From positions 1,984,001 to 2,048,000 of the forward strand of contig OZ241856.1 of NCBI GenBank assembly GCA_965202845.1: a stretch of 64,000 nucleotides of DNA, given 5' to 3'. Position numbers and translations under genes: made by a program. Below the pieces are notes generated by a model. The model searched no databases. It saw only the letters and a list, made by a program, of their open reading frames with translations, and was not told where the DNA came from. Each line of letters opens with the position of its first letter. Position 1 is the first letter of the stretch. The DNA is from CBDATA01 sp965202845 (GTDB taxonomy: Bacteria; Acidobacteriota; Vicinamibacteria; Marinacidobacterales; Marinacidobacteraceae). Shown here piece by piece: positions 16,510 through 25,473 of the stretch.

Positions 16510-19500
16510 CTACAGCGTGATTTGGGCGTCCGGGTCGCCCGCCGCCAGCGCGTTCATCCAGGCGAGACAGACGTCGCGGGAGCGGTGCAGTCCCCAATCC
16601 CGGAGCTCCTCCCTTTCAAGGATGGGGAAGGTGGAGTAGACGTAGCGGATGTCGTTGGTTCTGGTGACGCCGTAGAGGTGGAAGTAGAGCGCGTCCAGCT
16701 TGGCGCGGAGGTGGAGACGGCGATCCGCGTCCCACCGGAACGGCGGCAATACATCACCGGCCTTGTCCACATACCCCATATCCCTGGCGAAGGGGGCCAT
16801 GTCATGCGCGGTGTAGGTGAGCTCCAGCACCGCTTCGCGGACGATCTCCGCCGCCGTTTTCGGCCCGAACTTCCTTTCGTATGCCTCCTTCGGCACGACC
16901 GGAAGCTGCTCAAGTATGAACCAGGTAAGATGCGTCGTCGGGACTTTTTGTCGCGCCACATAGTCAAAGATCAAGCTGTTCAGGTTTGCCAGAATCAGGC
17001 ACGCCAGGAATGCCCGATCCCCATCGTCATCAAGCATCGGCAGCAAGGGCAGCGTATTGCCAGATCCAACTTGCGGAACAAGCGCGGCGATCATCGTTCT
17101 CACATTGGTGGATGCGGTGATGTCCTTGAACCCGACAGCCCACGAGTCATCCCAGCGCCAACGGGTCGAATCGAGACGGACCCAGTATCGCGGCGTGGGA
17201 AGGTTGGCCGGGTCCGCCTTCCCGGAGGACTCCACCTTGTCCGGCTGGCCGGGGCGAAACAGATTCCCCGCCTTGACGGCGATGTCCGCGGCCCGGTGGT
17301 CGAACGCCTGCACCATCTTGCCCTCGTAGAGCGGGACCCAAATGCCGGAGGGGCTGTCGTAGCAATTGCCCTTGACGGGCCACGCGCCTTCCTTGTCTTT
17401 CAATTCGTCCTGGGTGCGGAACAGGCCGGAATCGTTGGCCATGTCGAACATCCGCGTGTACTTCACCGGCCACGCCTTGACTTCCTTGCCTTCTGAGCGA
17501 TCCACCAGCACCGGCAGGCGCCTGTAGATCGCCGTCGTCAATTTCGCATCGCGGCGGGTGCGAAAGACCGGCGCGGTGCCGGTGTTCGGATTGACCCGGG
17601 CGAAGTCCTGCGCGGTCATCGGAAAACAGCGCTCCGGATCTTCGATCCCGGACACATCCCGCAGGAAGAAGGCGCACTGCGCAGCGCCGAACTTCCGCCC
17701 CGGGCTGGCGGCGAACAGACAGAATTTGAACGATCGGTGCACTTCGGGGAAGAAGGGCGGCTTCTCGTGATGCGGGCGGCCGTTCTCGAAATCGTAGAGC
17801 GCCTTCAACCGACCCCCGGTCGCCACTCCCTTGAAGAAGGGCGCCGCCGTCATGTCCGAAGCGATGCCGGAGGGAACCAGCAGCCCGACCATGCCGTCGG
17901 GTTTGACCAGATTCATGGCGCGTTCAACGAAGAGCGCATAGAAATTGATGTCGCCGCGCGAGAGCAGCGGGTAGTCACCCGAGCGGCGCGCCATCCGCAT
18001 CGCAGTTTTCGCTCGCTCGGCTGCCGCCGCGAAATCCTGCGTCAGCGGATCCTCCGAATCTTCCAGTTCAGCGATCCTCCGCTTGCGCTCGGCGGTGTGT
18101 TGCGTCATGGCGATCTTCGGTCGGCGGGACGCAAACCACTCGACCTGCTGGAATCTCATCCGATCCCAGGGCGGATTGCCGATCACCGCGTCGAAGCCGC
18201 CGCTCCGCTCGCTCTCCTCCCATTCCGACCAGACGCCCGGAAACGCGACCTGCCAGTGGAGGAAACGCTCGTTCTCCACCAGCTGCTTCGCCTCGAGGAA
18301 CAGCGCCTTGAACCCGTCGTCGTCAGGCACGTCGGAACCATCGCCCTGAGCGACCTGGAGCGGGTTTCCGAACCGCCCGACCAACCAGTCGCTGCGAGCC
18401 TTCGCTTCCCCAATCCAGTCGAACGCCTGGAAAAGCGAGAGAAACCCATGAAGCGGCGCGGTCTTCTCCGAAACCTCGCCGAATATTTCCGCCGAGCGCT
18501 CCACTTCGGCGATCTCGGCGTCCGCCAGCCTCTCGATCTGCCGCATGGCGGCGGCGGCGCGGGTCGCCCGCCGAAGCGGTTCCCGCAAGAACAGGGCCGT
18601 CTTTTCTTCCGCCTTCCCGATGGCGGATCCCACCCAGGCGCCGAACAGGCTATCGCCGCAGCGGAGATGGTGGTTCAGGAAACCGAGCGGGGCGCCCACC
18701 GTGAAGGTATGGAGCCACAGCGAAACCTTCGCCAATTCCACTGCCATCGGGTTCTTGTCGACGCCGAACACACAGCGTTTCAACGCCATGCGCCGGACGA
18801 TGCGCCGGTCGTCAAGCTCCTGCCCGATGACCTTCCAGCCTCGCTCCTTCGCATTGCGGCGGATCGTGTTGCGCACCCTTTCGATCCGTTCGTTGAGCGG
18901 CGAGATGTATCCGGGAGTTTCCTCCGCCTGCGCCATGGCGTCGATCACGCAATCGGCCAAGTGGTCCACCAGATGCACCAGAAAGTGCCCCGAGCCCATC
19001 GCCGGATCGCAGATTTTCAAATCCAGGAGCCGTTCCGCAGGATCGAGACGCTCCAGCCGGTCCGAGGCGTCTTGGCTTGCTGCGGACTGGAAGGCTTCGA
19101 TGCGATCCTTCACCAGCGGGCTGAGCGTCTCCCGGACGACCAGTCCCACCAGATCGTCCGGCGTGTAATAGCTCCCTGAATCCTTGCGGGCGAAGATGTT
19201 GGGGCGAACGACCACTTCGCCATCCTCGCGGACGACTTCGCGTTCCAGCAGTCGCTCGTAGATCGAACCGAGCTGCTGGACGCCGAGATTCCGATAGTTG
19301 ATATAGACGCGACCGTCGTCGGTTTTCTCGAACGAAAGCACGTCGACCACATCGGCCATCACCGCGTCGTTGAGCCGAATCCGCGAGAGAAGCGGCGTGC
19401 GATCCTGATCGAACAGACCGCCGTTGTAGGGAGGCAGGCCCATCAAGGGGTCGCCGGTGTCGATGGCGCGGCACAGATCATCGAACGCCGACCAGTATCC

Positions 19501-20532
19501 GGCTGCCTTCTTCGAAAACACATCGCCCTGGTCCTTGCGCCTGCCGATTCCCCACCGTACTTTCTTTCGCAGCGAATACGTATTTTCGTATCGGGTGTCA
19601 TCAATGGGCAAAAGGGCGCGATCCTCGGCCTGGAACAGGAACAGCAGCCGATAGAGCATGACGAGCGCCGCGTCGCGCACCTCGGTGAGCGGCGCATCCG
19701 GAGCGGCGTCGGCGAGCGCCCTCGCGATATCCGGAAACACCTGCTCGAACACCAAATTGGAAAGGCTGGAAGCGACCCGCTCCTCGTAGTGGCGGCCCTG
19801 ATCGATGGCGCGCCGGTGGAAGGTTTGTTGATTCTGCGCGCGAGCGAACGCCTGCGGACGAAAGACAAGCGCGAACACCCGCAGCCAGTGCCGCCGTTTT
19901 TCCTCGGAAAGGGCGAACACGCTTCCCGGCGCGTGCAGGATCGCAGCGAGATCGATCTCGAGAAACTGCTCGGAAACGGACCGGGCGCCGGCGTAATAGA
20001 GACGCCAGCGCGCGCCGTTGGTAAGGATGCCCCATCGCGTCTGACCGCCCGTTACATCATCGACCCGACGGACATAGCGAAGAATCTGGGTGGCAGGCGC
20101 GGATTCGCCGCTCCGTTGCTCCGAACGGCGGTCGAGCGGGCGCATCCACCGCTTGGACTCCACGAAGGCGGCGCCGTGTTCGTACCGCCGGTACTCCTCG
20201 GCGACCTTCAGGGCGCGTTTCTTGGCGTCGGCATCCGGGAACAGGATGCCGTCCGGGATATCCGAATGCCCCCGCGCCGACAGATTCTGTTGGCGCAGCG
20301 ATTCGGTCCAGCCGAGCCGCTCCAGCACCGGCTGGATCAGGTCATCCTCGGTGGCGCTCTCATTCGGCGCCTGTTCCGTGGGAAAGGCGTCGAATATGTC
20401 GCGCAGATCCGCCTCCAGCTCTTCGAGATCGGCGTCCTCGATCGCGCGCCAGTCGTCGAGCTCCCGGATCGCCTCGCGGAGAAAATCCTCCGCGAAGAGG
20501 CTGCCCTGGAAGGGTTCGCTCGGTGGCTTCAT
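16510..20532 (-). CDS. Type IIG restriction-methylation enzyme (Eco57I-like)
   Basis: 1340 residues from ATG 20532 (31 in-frame codons upstream are not conserved-looking). One chain carries a PD-(D/E)xK-like nuclease site (D94 ... E125-S-K127, AAFVESKRW), a helical connector, and an N6-adenine gamma-type methylase: motif I DPAMGSGHF at 509-517 and motif IV NPPWDRM at 786. The C-terminal 400 residues would hold the target recognition domain. Such enzymes methylate one strand and cut at a distance without a separate partner. No BREX or DISARM partners are adjacent, so it appears autonomous. The methionine-metabolism gene downstream starts 6 bases after the stop. The upstream membrane coiled-coil pair could be accessory or coincidental. 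Confidence 0.9.
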   Translation of the reverse strand: MKPPSEPFQGSLFAEDFLREAIRELDDWRAIEDADLEELEADLRDIFDAFPTEQAPNESATEDDLIQPVLERLGWTESLRQQNLSARGHSDIPDGILFPDADAKKRALKVAEEYRRYEHGAAFVESKRWMRPLDRRSEQRSGESAPATQILRYVRRVDDVTGGQTRWGILTNGARWRLYYAGARSVSEQFLEIDLAAILHAPGSVFALSEEKRRHWLRVFALVFRPQAFARAQNQQTFHRRAIDQGRHYEERVASSLSNLVFEQVFPDIARALADAAPDAPLTEVRDAALVMLYRLLFLFQAEDRALLPIDDTRYENTYSLRKKVRWGIGRRKDQGDVFSKKAAGYWSAFDDLCRAIDTGDPLMGLPPYNGGLFDQDRTPLLSRIRLNDAVMADVVDVLSFEKTDDGRVYINYRNLGVQQLGSIYERLLEREVVREDGEVVVRPNIFARKDSGSYYTPDDLVGLVVRETLSPLVKDRIEAFQSAASQDASDRLERLDPAERLLDLKICDPAMGSGHFLVHLVDHLADCVIDAMAQAEETPGYISPLNERIERVRNTIRRNAKERGWKVIGQELDDRRIVRRMALKRCVFGVDKNPMAVELAKVSLWLHTFTVGAPLGFLNHHLRCGDSLFGAWVGSAIGKAEEKTALFLREPLRRATRAAAAMRQIERLADAEIAEVERSAEIFGEVSEKTAPLHGFLSLFQAFDWIGEAKARSDWLVGRFGNPLQVAQGDGSDVPDDDGFKALFLEAKQLVENERFLHWQVAFPGVWSEWEESERSGGFDAVIGNPPWDRMRFQQVEWFASRRPKIAMTQHTAERKRRIAELEDSEDPLTQDFAAAAERAKTAMRMARRSGDYPLLSRGDINFYALFVERAMNLVKPDGMVGLLVPSGIASDMTAAPFFKGVATGGRLKALYDFENGRPHHEKPPFFPEVHRSFKFCLFAASPGRKFGAAQCAFFLRDVSGIEDPERCFPMTAQDFARVNPNTGTAPVFRTRRDAKLTTAIYRRLPVLVDRSEGKEVKAWPVKYTRMFDMANDSGLFRTQDELKDKEGAWPVKGNCYDSPSGIWVPLYEGKMVQAFDHRAADIAVKAGNLFRPGQPDKVESSGKADPANLPTPRYWVRLDSTRWRWDDSWAVGFKDITASTNVRTMIAALVPQVGSGNTLPLLPMLDDDGDRAFLACLILANLNSLIFDYVARQKVPTTHLTWFILEQLPVVPKEAYERKFGPKTAAEIVREAVLELTYTAHDMAPFARDMGYVDKAGDVLPPFRWDADRRLHLRAKLDALYFHLYGVTRTNDIRYVYSTFPILEREELRDWGLHRSRDVCLAWMNALAAGDPDAQITL

Positions 20533-20563
20533 GAGGGCATCATCCCCGTTCCCTCCCGAAAGA

Positions 20564-20881
20564 TCAGTCGGAGGGGGTCGCCGAAGGCAGGATCGCGCGT
20601 TCGAGCGTATCGAGGCGTTGGTCAATCGCGTCGAGTCGCTGGCTGAGCTTCCCGAAGCCGACTTCCACAGCGCGGAGACGGGCGTCCAGGCTGCTCACGT
20701 CCGTATCCACCCAATCCAAGCGGTTGTGCACGTCATTGATGCGGGTGTTCGGGGAAGCGACCTGGGTGCTCCAACCACGGGTGCGAACGTTCCGCACCGC
20801 ACTCTGGACCGAGAGCATCCCGCCCACCAGAAGAATCGTGGGAACGATGGTTCCGATGATCCACTTCGTATCGCTGCTCAT
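20564..20881 (-). CDS. Small membrane-anchored coiled-coil protein, paralogue 1
   Basis: 105 residues from ATG 20881, preceded by AAAGGGGGA. One N-terminal transmembrane segment (WIIGTIVPTILLVGGMLSV) is followed by an amphipathic helix (LSQRLDAIDQRLDTLERAIL) with heptad spacing. It is a close paralogue of the gene at 20994-21257, with an extra ~18-residue insert after the membrane segment. The function is not recognised. It sits 31 bases upstream of the type IIG enzyme on the same strand. Confidence 0.65.
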   Translation of the reverse strand: MSSDTKWIIGTIVPTILLVGGMLSVQSAVRNVRTRGWSTQVASPNTRINDVHNRLDWVDTDVSSLDARLRAVEVGFGKLSQRLDAIDQRLDTLERAILPSATPSD

Positions 20882-20926
20882 GGCGTCATCCCCCTTTGAG
20901 ACTCGCTCGCGGGGAAAAGCATACCA
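20882..20926 (-). promoter_or_regulatory. Duplicated leader with extended -10-like box, copy 1
   Basis: The leader of paralogue 1 has TGGTATGCT (20918-20926, minus strand), which fits an extended -10, and then a purine-rich ribosome site just before the ATG. The same block precedes paralogue 2, so it was duplicated with the gene. No -35 is evident. Confidence 0.35.
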
Positions 20927-20993
20927 CAACGTTCGCCGGAGACGCCCTCAATCCGCACGGCGACCGGATCGCCCGTCGCCGGATCGAAACGGA

Positions 20994-21257
20994 TCAGTCG
21001 GAGGGGGTCGCCGAGGGCAGGATCGCGCGCTCGAGCGTCTCGATGCGCTGGTCAATCGCGTCAAGTCGCTGGCTGAGCTCCACAAAGCCAACTTCCACGG
21101 CCCGCAGGCGGGCGTCCAGCCCTTGCAAATCCGTTTCCACCCGATCCATGCGGTTGTTCAGATCGTCGATCCGGTTGTTCAGACCCGCGTTCTGCACCGA
21201 GAGCATCCCGCCCACCAGCAGGATGGTTCCGATGATCCACTTCGTATCGCTGCTCAT
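20994..21257 (-). CDS. Small membrane-anchored coiled-coil protein, paralogue 2
   Basis: 87 residues from ATG 21257. The membrane segment WIIGTILLVGGMLSVQNAGL is followed by a regular heptad stretch (NNRIDDLNNRMDRVETDLQ and RLDAIDQRIETLERAIL). N- and C-terminal parts are nearly identical to paralogue 1 (MSSDTKWIIGTI ... ERAILPSATPSD), whereas the middle differs. The copies are in tandem with 112 bases between them. Oligomerisation by coiled coil is likely; the role is unknown. It is divergent from rpsU. Confidence 0.65.
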   Translation of the reverse strand: MSSDTKWIIGTILLVGGMLSVQNAGLNNRIDDLNNRMDRVETDLQGLDARLRAVEVGFVELSQRLDAIDQRIETLERAILPSATPSD

Positions 21258-21302
21258 GGCGTCATCCCCCTTCGAGACTCGCTCGCGGGGGGAAGCGTAG
21301 CA
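21258..21302 (-). promoter_or_regulatory. Duplicated leader with extended -10-like box, copy 2
   Basis: TGCTACGCT (21294-21302, minus strand) and the downstream GGGGGATGACGCC-ATG context repeat the leader of paralogue 1 with few changes. Conservation across the duplication supports, but does not prove, a promoter and ribosome-binding role. Confidence 0.35.
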
Positions 21303-21338
21303 CACCTTCCCCCGGCGTCCGCGCCGCCGCTCCGCAGG

Positions 21339-21367
21339 TTGACAGGGGGGCGCACCCGCCCTATCGT
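21339..21367 (+). promoter_or_regulatory. Sigma70-type promoter upstream of rpsU
   Basis: A perfect TTGACA -35 (21339-21344) is followed after 17 bases by TATCGT (21362-21367), a 4/6 match to the -10. The predicted transcript would start near 21374, leaving a leader of about 45 bases before rpsU. Confidence 0.65.
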
Positions 21368-21421
21368 TTACGGGCATTCCGGGCGGGCGGGCCGTCCGGC
21401 GCCACCACCAGCGAGGACCCC

Positions 21422-21616
21422 TTGGCGGAAATTACGATTCAGGAAGGCGAAACCGTCGAGACGGCGCTCAAACGCTTCAAGCGCCGGGTCCAGGCCGAGG
21501 ACATCATCAAGGAAATCAAGCGGCACTCCTTCTACGTAAAGCCCGGCGACAAGCTGCGGGCCAAGCGCGCCGCGGCGCGCAAGCGCGCCCGCAAGCGTCG
21601 GCGTCGCACCCACTGA
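21422..21616 (+). CDS. rpsU: 30S ribosomal protein S21
   Basis: 64 residues: a short N-terminal part (ITIQEGETVETALKRFKRR) and a strongly basic C-terminal tail (RAKRAAARKRARKRRRR). S21 is a late-assembling small-subunit protein that contacts the anti-Shine-Dalgarno region. The start is TTG at 21422 with GAGGA 5 bases upstream, so this abundant protein uses a non-ATG start. The promoter 55-83 bases upstream is the clearest in the window. purD begins 19 bases after the stop and may be read through from it. Confidence 0.95.
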   Translation: MAEITIQEGETVETALKRFKRRVQAEDIIKEIKRHSFYVKPGDKLRAKRAAARKRARKRRRRTH

Positions 21617-21635
21617 TCGCCGCAGCAGCGGGGCG

Positions 21636-22901
21636 GTGCGCGTTCTCCTGATCGGATCGGGAGGACGGGAGCACGCCCTCGCCTGGGCGCTCTCCCGAAG
21701 CCCGGAGCTGGGGGAGCTGGTCGTCGCGCCTGGAAATCCGGGCATCGGCAGGCTCGGCAGGCTCGCGCCGATTCCGGTCGGAGACATCGACGGCCTGGTC
21801 GCGCTGGCCGCCTCGGAAGCGGCGGACCTGGCGGTGGTCGGGCCGGAGGCGCCGCTCGCCGACGGACTCGCCGACGCGCTCCGGGAGGCCGGAATCCCCT
21901 GCCTGGGCCCTGGCCGGGAAGCGGCGCAACTGGAAGCGTCCAAGTCGTTCGCCAAGGATTTCTGCGCCCGGCGCGGCATCCCGACGGCGCGCCACCGGGT
22001 GGCGCGGGACGCCGGGGACGCCCGCCGGATTCTCCGCAGCGGGGAGCTCGGCGACCGGGTCGTCGTGAAGGCCAGCGGTCTCGCCGCCGGGAAGGGCGTG
22101 TTCCTCCCCGACGACATCGGAGAGGCCGAACGGGAGGCGGAACGCCTGCTCGGCGGAGCGCTCGGCGACGCCGGACGCACGGTGGTCCTGGAGGAACGGC
22201 TGCGCGGCCCCGAACTGAGCGTCTTCGCGGTCAGCGACGGCGCCGGGGTCGCGCTCGCCGGCACGGCCCGCGACTACAAGCGCCGCTTTGAGGGAGACCG
22301 GGGGCCGAACACCGGCGGGATGGGGAGCGAAAGCCCCGGCCCCGATCCCGACGACGCGCTCCTCGAACGCATCCGGCGCGACATCCTCGAACCGACGATC
22401 GCCGGCCTGGCCGCCGAGGGGCGTCCGTATCGGGGCATCCTCTACGCCGGACTCATGCTGACCGAAACCGGGCCGCAGGTTCTCGAATTCAACGTGCGCT
22501 TCGGCGATCCGGAGGCCCAGGCGGTGATGCCCCGCCTCGATGCCGACCTGCTGCCCCTGTTCCACGGGGCCGCCGCCGGCCGGCTTCCCGCCGAACCCCT
22601 GAAGTTCCGCCCCGAACGCGCGGTGACCGTGATTCTGGCGGCGGACGGCTACCCCGGCCCCTACCGGAAGGGAGCGCCGATCCGCGGGCTTCCCGACTCG
22701 GTGGAGACCGACGGCCCGGCCTTCGTGTTCCACGCCGGAACCCGCTCCGGCCCGAACGGTCTGGAAACCGCCGGCGGGCGGGCGCTCGCGGTCACCGGAC
22801 TCGGCGCCAGCCGGCGGGAAGCCCGGAAGGCGGCCTACCGCGCCGCCGACGCCATCCATTGGGACGGCTTGAGCCGTCGCGAAGACATCGGCGCGGAGTG
22901 A
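21636..22901 (+). CDS. purD: Phosphoribosylamine-glycine ligase (GAR synthetase)
   Basis: 421 residues, full length. The N-domain begins VLLIGSGGREHALAWAL; the ATP-grasp region contains VVKASGLAAGKGV, and the signature NVRFGDPEAQAVMPRL is intact. It performs ATP-dependent ligation of glycine to phosphoribosylamine, step 2 of purine synthesis, in the cytosol. The start is GTG at 21636 with GGGGCG just upstream. It lies between rpsU and purE, same strand. Confidence 0.97.
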   Translation: MRVLLIGSGGREHALAWALSRSPELGELVVAPGNPGIGRLGRLAPIPVGDIDGLVALAASEAADLAVVGPEAPLADGLADALREAGIPCLGPGREAAQLEASKSFAKDFCARRGIPTARHRVARDAGDARRILRSGELGDRVVVKASGLAAGKGVFLPDDIGEAEREAERLLGGALGDAGRTVVLEERLRGPELSVFAVSDGAGVALAGTARDYKRRFEGDRGPNTGGMGSESPGPDPDDALLERIRRDILEPTIAGLAAEGRPYRGILYAGLMLTETGPQVLEFNVRFGDPEAQAVMPRLDADLLPLFHGAAAGRLPAEPLKFRPERAVTVILAADGYPGPYRKGAPIRGLPDSVETDGPAFVFHAGTRSGPNGLETAGGRALAVTGLGASRREARKAAYRAADAIHWDGLSRREDIGAE

Positions 22902-22927
22902 AGAGCCGCGCGAAGGGAACCAACTCC

Positions 22928-23425
22928 ATGAACTCCAACCCCAAAGTTCTCATCGTGATGGGCAGCCCGTCGGATACCGAGGTGATGCGCGAGGCCAAGA
23001 AGGTGCTTGACGCGCTCGGGGTGCCGTCCCGGATGGGGGTCTATTCGGCGCACCGGACGCCGGAGCGCGCCGCCCGCCTCGCCGAGAGCGCCCGGGAGCG
23101 CGGCGTCGTCGCCATCATCGCCGGCGCCGGCATGGCCGCCCACCTGGCGGGGGCGATGGCGGCCCGGACCATCCTCCCGGTGATCGGCGTCCCGCTCGCC
23201 GCCTCGCTCCAGGGGCTGGACGCCCTGCTGGCGACCGTGCAGATGCCCCCCGGATTCCCGGTGGGGACGGTCGCCATCGGCAAGCCCGGCGCCCAGAACG
23301 CCGCCCACTTCGCCGCGCAGATCGTCGCGCTCTCCGACCCGGAGGTCGCCGGGAACATCGCCGCCTGGCGCCGCGCCAAGGCCCAGGCCGCCGAGGAGGC
23401 GTCCGCGGAGCTGGAAGCGGAGTAG
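22928..23425 (+). CDS. purE: N5-carboxyaminoimidazole ribonucleotide mutase
   Basis: 165 residues from ATG 22928 (GAAGGGA upstream); an upstream in-frame start would overlap purD and adds no conserved sequence. Class I PurE motifs are present: VMGSPSDTEVM, YSAHRTPERA, and IAGAGMAAHLAG, then GTVAIGKPGAQNAA. It converts N5-CAIR to CAIR; the partner PurK is not in this window. The C-terminal tail is alanine/glutamate rich. Confidence 0.96.
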   Translation: MNSNPKVLIVMGSPSDTEVMREAKKVLDALGVPSRMGVYSAHRTPERAARLAESARERGVVAIIAGAGMAAHLAGAMAARTILPVIGVPLAASLQGLDALLATVQMPPGFPVGTVAIGKPGAQNAAHFAAQIVALSDPEVAGNIAAWRRAKAQAAEEASAELEAE

Positions 23426-23433
23426 CGGATCCG

Positions 23434-24525
23434 TCAGGGCGGCGGACTGGCGACGAGCTGACCGCACGCCGCGTTCACATCCCCGCCCCGGCTGCGACGC
23501 AGCGTCGCGACCAGCCCGGCGTCCGAGACAGCGCGCAGGAAGCGCTCGGCGTCCGCTTCGGTCCCGGGACGGTGGGGTGCGCCGGGCGCGGGATCGGCCC
23601 AGGGATTGAAGGCGATCAGGTTGACCGCGGGCCGGATGCCGCGGGCGCGCAGCCGACGCAGCGCCCGCACCAGGGACGCGGCGTCGGAAGCGCGGTCGTT
23701 CTCGCCGCCCAGCAGCACGTACTCGAAGGTGATGCGCCGTTTCGGCTCCTTCGGCAACTCGGCGAGCGCCTGGAAGATCGCGGACATCGGGTAGCGCTTG
23801 CCGATCGGCATCCAGCGCGTCCGGAGCGCATCGTCGGGCGCGTGCAGGCTGATCGCGATCCCCACCCGGGGAGCGGCCCGCCCCAGCCGCGCGATCGCTT
23901 CGGGAATCCCGACGGTGGACACCGTGATGCGCCGCGCCGGGATCGCAAGCCCTTCGGGGGCGGTCAGGATCTCCAGCGCGGCGAGCACCCCCTCCGGATT
24001 CAGGAGCGGCTCGCCCATCCCCATGAAGACCACGTTGCGCCGCCCACCGGCCGTTCTCCCGCCGGCCAGCAGCGCCTGCGCCACGATCTCGCCGGGGGTC
24101 AGGTTGCGGCGAAACCGCACCGCGCCGGAACGGCAGAACGTGCAGGCGAGCGGGCACCCCACCTGGGTGGAGACGCAGATGGTCAGGTCGTCCGACGCTC
24201 CCGCCCGACCCGACCGTTCGCCCCGCGCGTCGCGGCGGCTCGGAATCCGCACCGTCTCCACCAGCAGGCCGTCCTCGAGGCGCAGCAGCAGCTTTTCGCT
24301 CCCATCGGCGGAGGCGTCGCGGGAGACGATTTCCGGATGGGCGATGCGAAAGCGGCCGGCGAGGCGGGCGCGGAGCTCCTTCCCCAGATCGGTCATCCCG
24401 GCGAAGTCCGCCGCCCCCCGACGGTAGAGGTGGCGGGCCAGCTGACGCCCGCGCCAGGCGGGCAGATCCAGCTCCTCCGCCAGCGCCTCCAAGGCGGCCG
24501 GCGACCGGCCGAAAAGGTTCTCCAC
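23434..24525 (-). CDS. rlmN: 23S rRNA (adenine2503-C2)-methyltransferase
   Basis: 363 residues. The radical-SAM cluster motif is C124-x3-C128-x2-C131 (GCPLACTFC). The C-terminal methyl-carrying cysteine is C354 in NAACGQL, and the second catalytic cysteine lies in the usual place before the end of the barrel. GMGEPLLN and FEYVLLGGENDR are family hallmarks. It methylates A2503 of 23S rRNA (and tRNA in E. coli). It is the only minus-strand gene in the purine block and ends 8 bases after purE. Confidence 0.95.
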   Translation of the reverse strand: MENLFGRSPAALEALAEELDLPAWRGRQLARHLYRRGAADFAGMTDLGKELRARLAGRFRIAHPEIVSRDASADGSEKLLLRLEDGLLVETVRIPSRRDARGERSGRAGASDDLTICVSTQVGCPLACTFCRSGAVRFRRNLTPGEIVAQALLAGGRTAGGRRNVVFMGMGEPLLNPEGVLAALEILTAPEGLAIPARRITVSTVGIPEAIARLGRAAPRVGIAISLHAPDDALRTRWMPIGKRYPMSAIFQALAELPKEPKRRITFEYVLLGGENDRASDAASLVRALRRLRARGIRPAVNLIAFNPWADPAPGAPHRPGTEADAERFLRAVSDAGLVATLRRSRGGDVNAACGQLVASPPP

Positions 24526-24647
24526 AGCGGGACACCCTACACCCGGAAACCACTACCGCTTGGGGTTCCGGGCGGCGCCTCCCCCAACATCTTGTGGTAT
24601 CTTGGGCCCGACCGGCGCCGCCCTCCAGCTTCCCTGACGACCCTTTG

Positions 24648-25469
24648 ATGCACTCCGCCATCCGGCTCCGGGTTCTCGGCTCCGGAAGCTCGGGCAACGC
24701 GAGTCTGGTCGCCGCCGGAGACACCACGGCGCTGGTCGAGGCCGGGCTTTCGGCGCGCGAACTCGGCAAGCGGGCGCAGGCCGCCGGATGCGACCCGGAG
24801 CGGATCGCCGGCATCCTCGTCTCCCACGAGCACGCCGACCACTCCCGGGGCGCGCTCCCGTTCGCCCGGCGGCACGACATCCCGATCTTCTGCACCGCCG
24901 GCACCTGGCGCCGCATCCGCCCCGACGATCCCGACGGCGTCCTTTGGGTCCGGCTCGTGCCGTCCCGCCCCCTGCGGATCGGGGAGCTGGAGGTCATCGG
25001 CTTCCCCACCCCGCACGACGCCGAGGAGTCGGTCGGGTTCCGCTTCCAGCACGCCGGCGCCAGCGCGGTCCTGGTCACCGACATCGGGCACATCTCGACC
25101 GAAACGGAGCGCGCCATCGAGGGCGCCTCGCTGCTCCTCATCGAGTCCAACTACGACGAGCAGGAGCTTCACGAAAGCCGCTACCCCTTCTCCACCCGGC
25201 GCCGGATCGCCTCCCAGGTCGGCCACCTTTCGAACGGGGCGCTCGCCGCCTACCTGCGTCGCCGGCTGCCGCATTCGGTGCGGACGGTGGTGCTGGCGCA
25301 TCTCTCGGAGAACACCAACTCGCCGGAGCTCGCGTTTCGCACCGCCCGGCAGGCGCTCGACGCCGGCGGCCGGGCCGGAGTGCGCCTGCTGATCGCCCGA
25401 AGGAACGAACCCACCCCCGAAGTCCGAAGCTCCGCTCCGGAGGCGCGCCGCCTGCTGGCGTTCGCCTGA
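24648..25469 (+). CDS. YycJ/WalJ-like MBL-fold metallohydrolase
   Basis: 273 residues from ATG 24648. The metal site H60-x-H62-x-D64-H65 (SHEHADH) and GSGSSGNASLV are typical of the small MBL hydrolases of the YycJ/WalJ group; a downstream TDIGH and VLAHLSENTN supply further ligands. Family members have been linked to 5'-exonuclease or repair activity in Firmicutes; here only the family is certain. It starts 4 bases before purB on the same strand and probably shares its transcript. Confidence 0.88.
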   Translation: MHSAIRLRVLGSGSSGNASLVAAGDTTALVEAGLSARELGKRAQAAGCDPERIAGILVSHEHADHSRGALPFARRHDIPIFCTAGTWRRIRPDDPDGVLWVRLVPSRPLRIGELEVIGFPTPHDAEESVGFRFQHAGASAVLVTDIGHISTETERAIEGASLLLIESNYDEQELHESRYPFSTRRRIASQVGHLSNGALAAYLRRRLPHSVRTVVLAHLSENTNSPELAFRTARQALDAGGRAGVRLLIARRNEPTPEVRSSAPEARRLLAFA

Positions 25470-25473
25470 GAAC

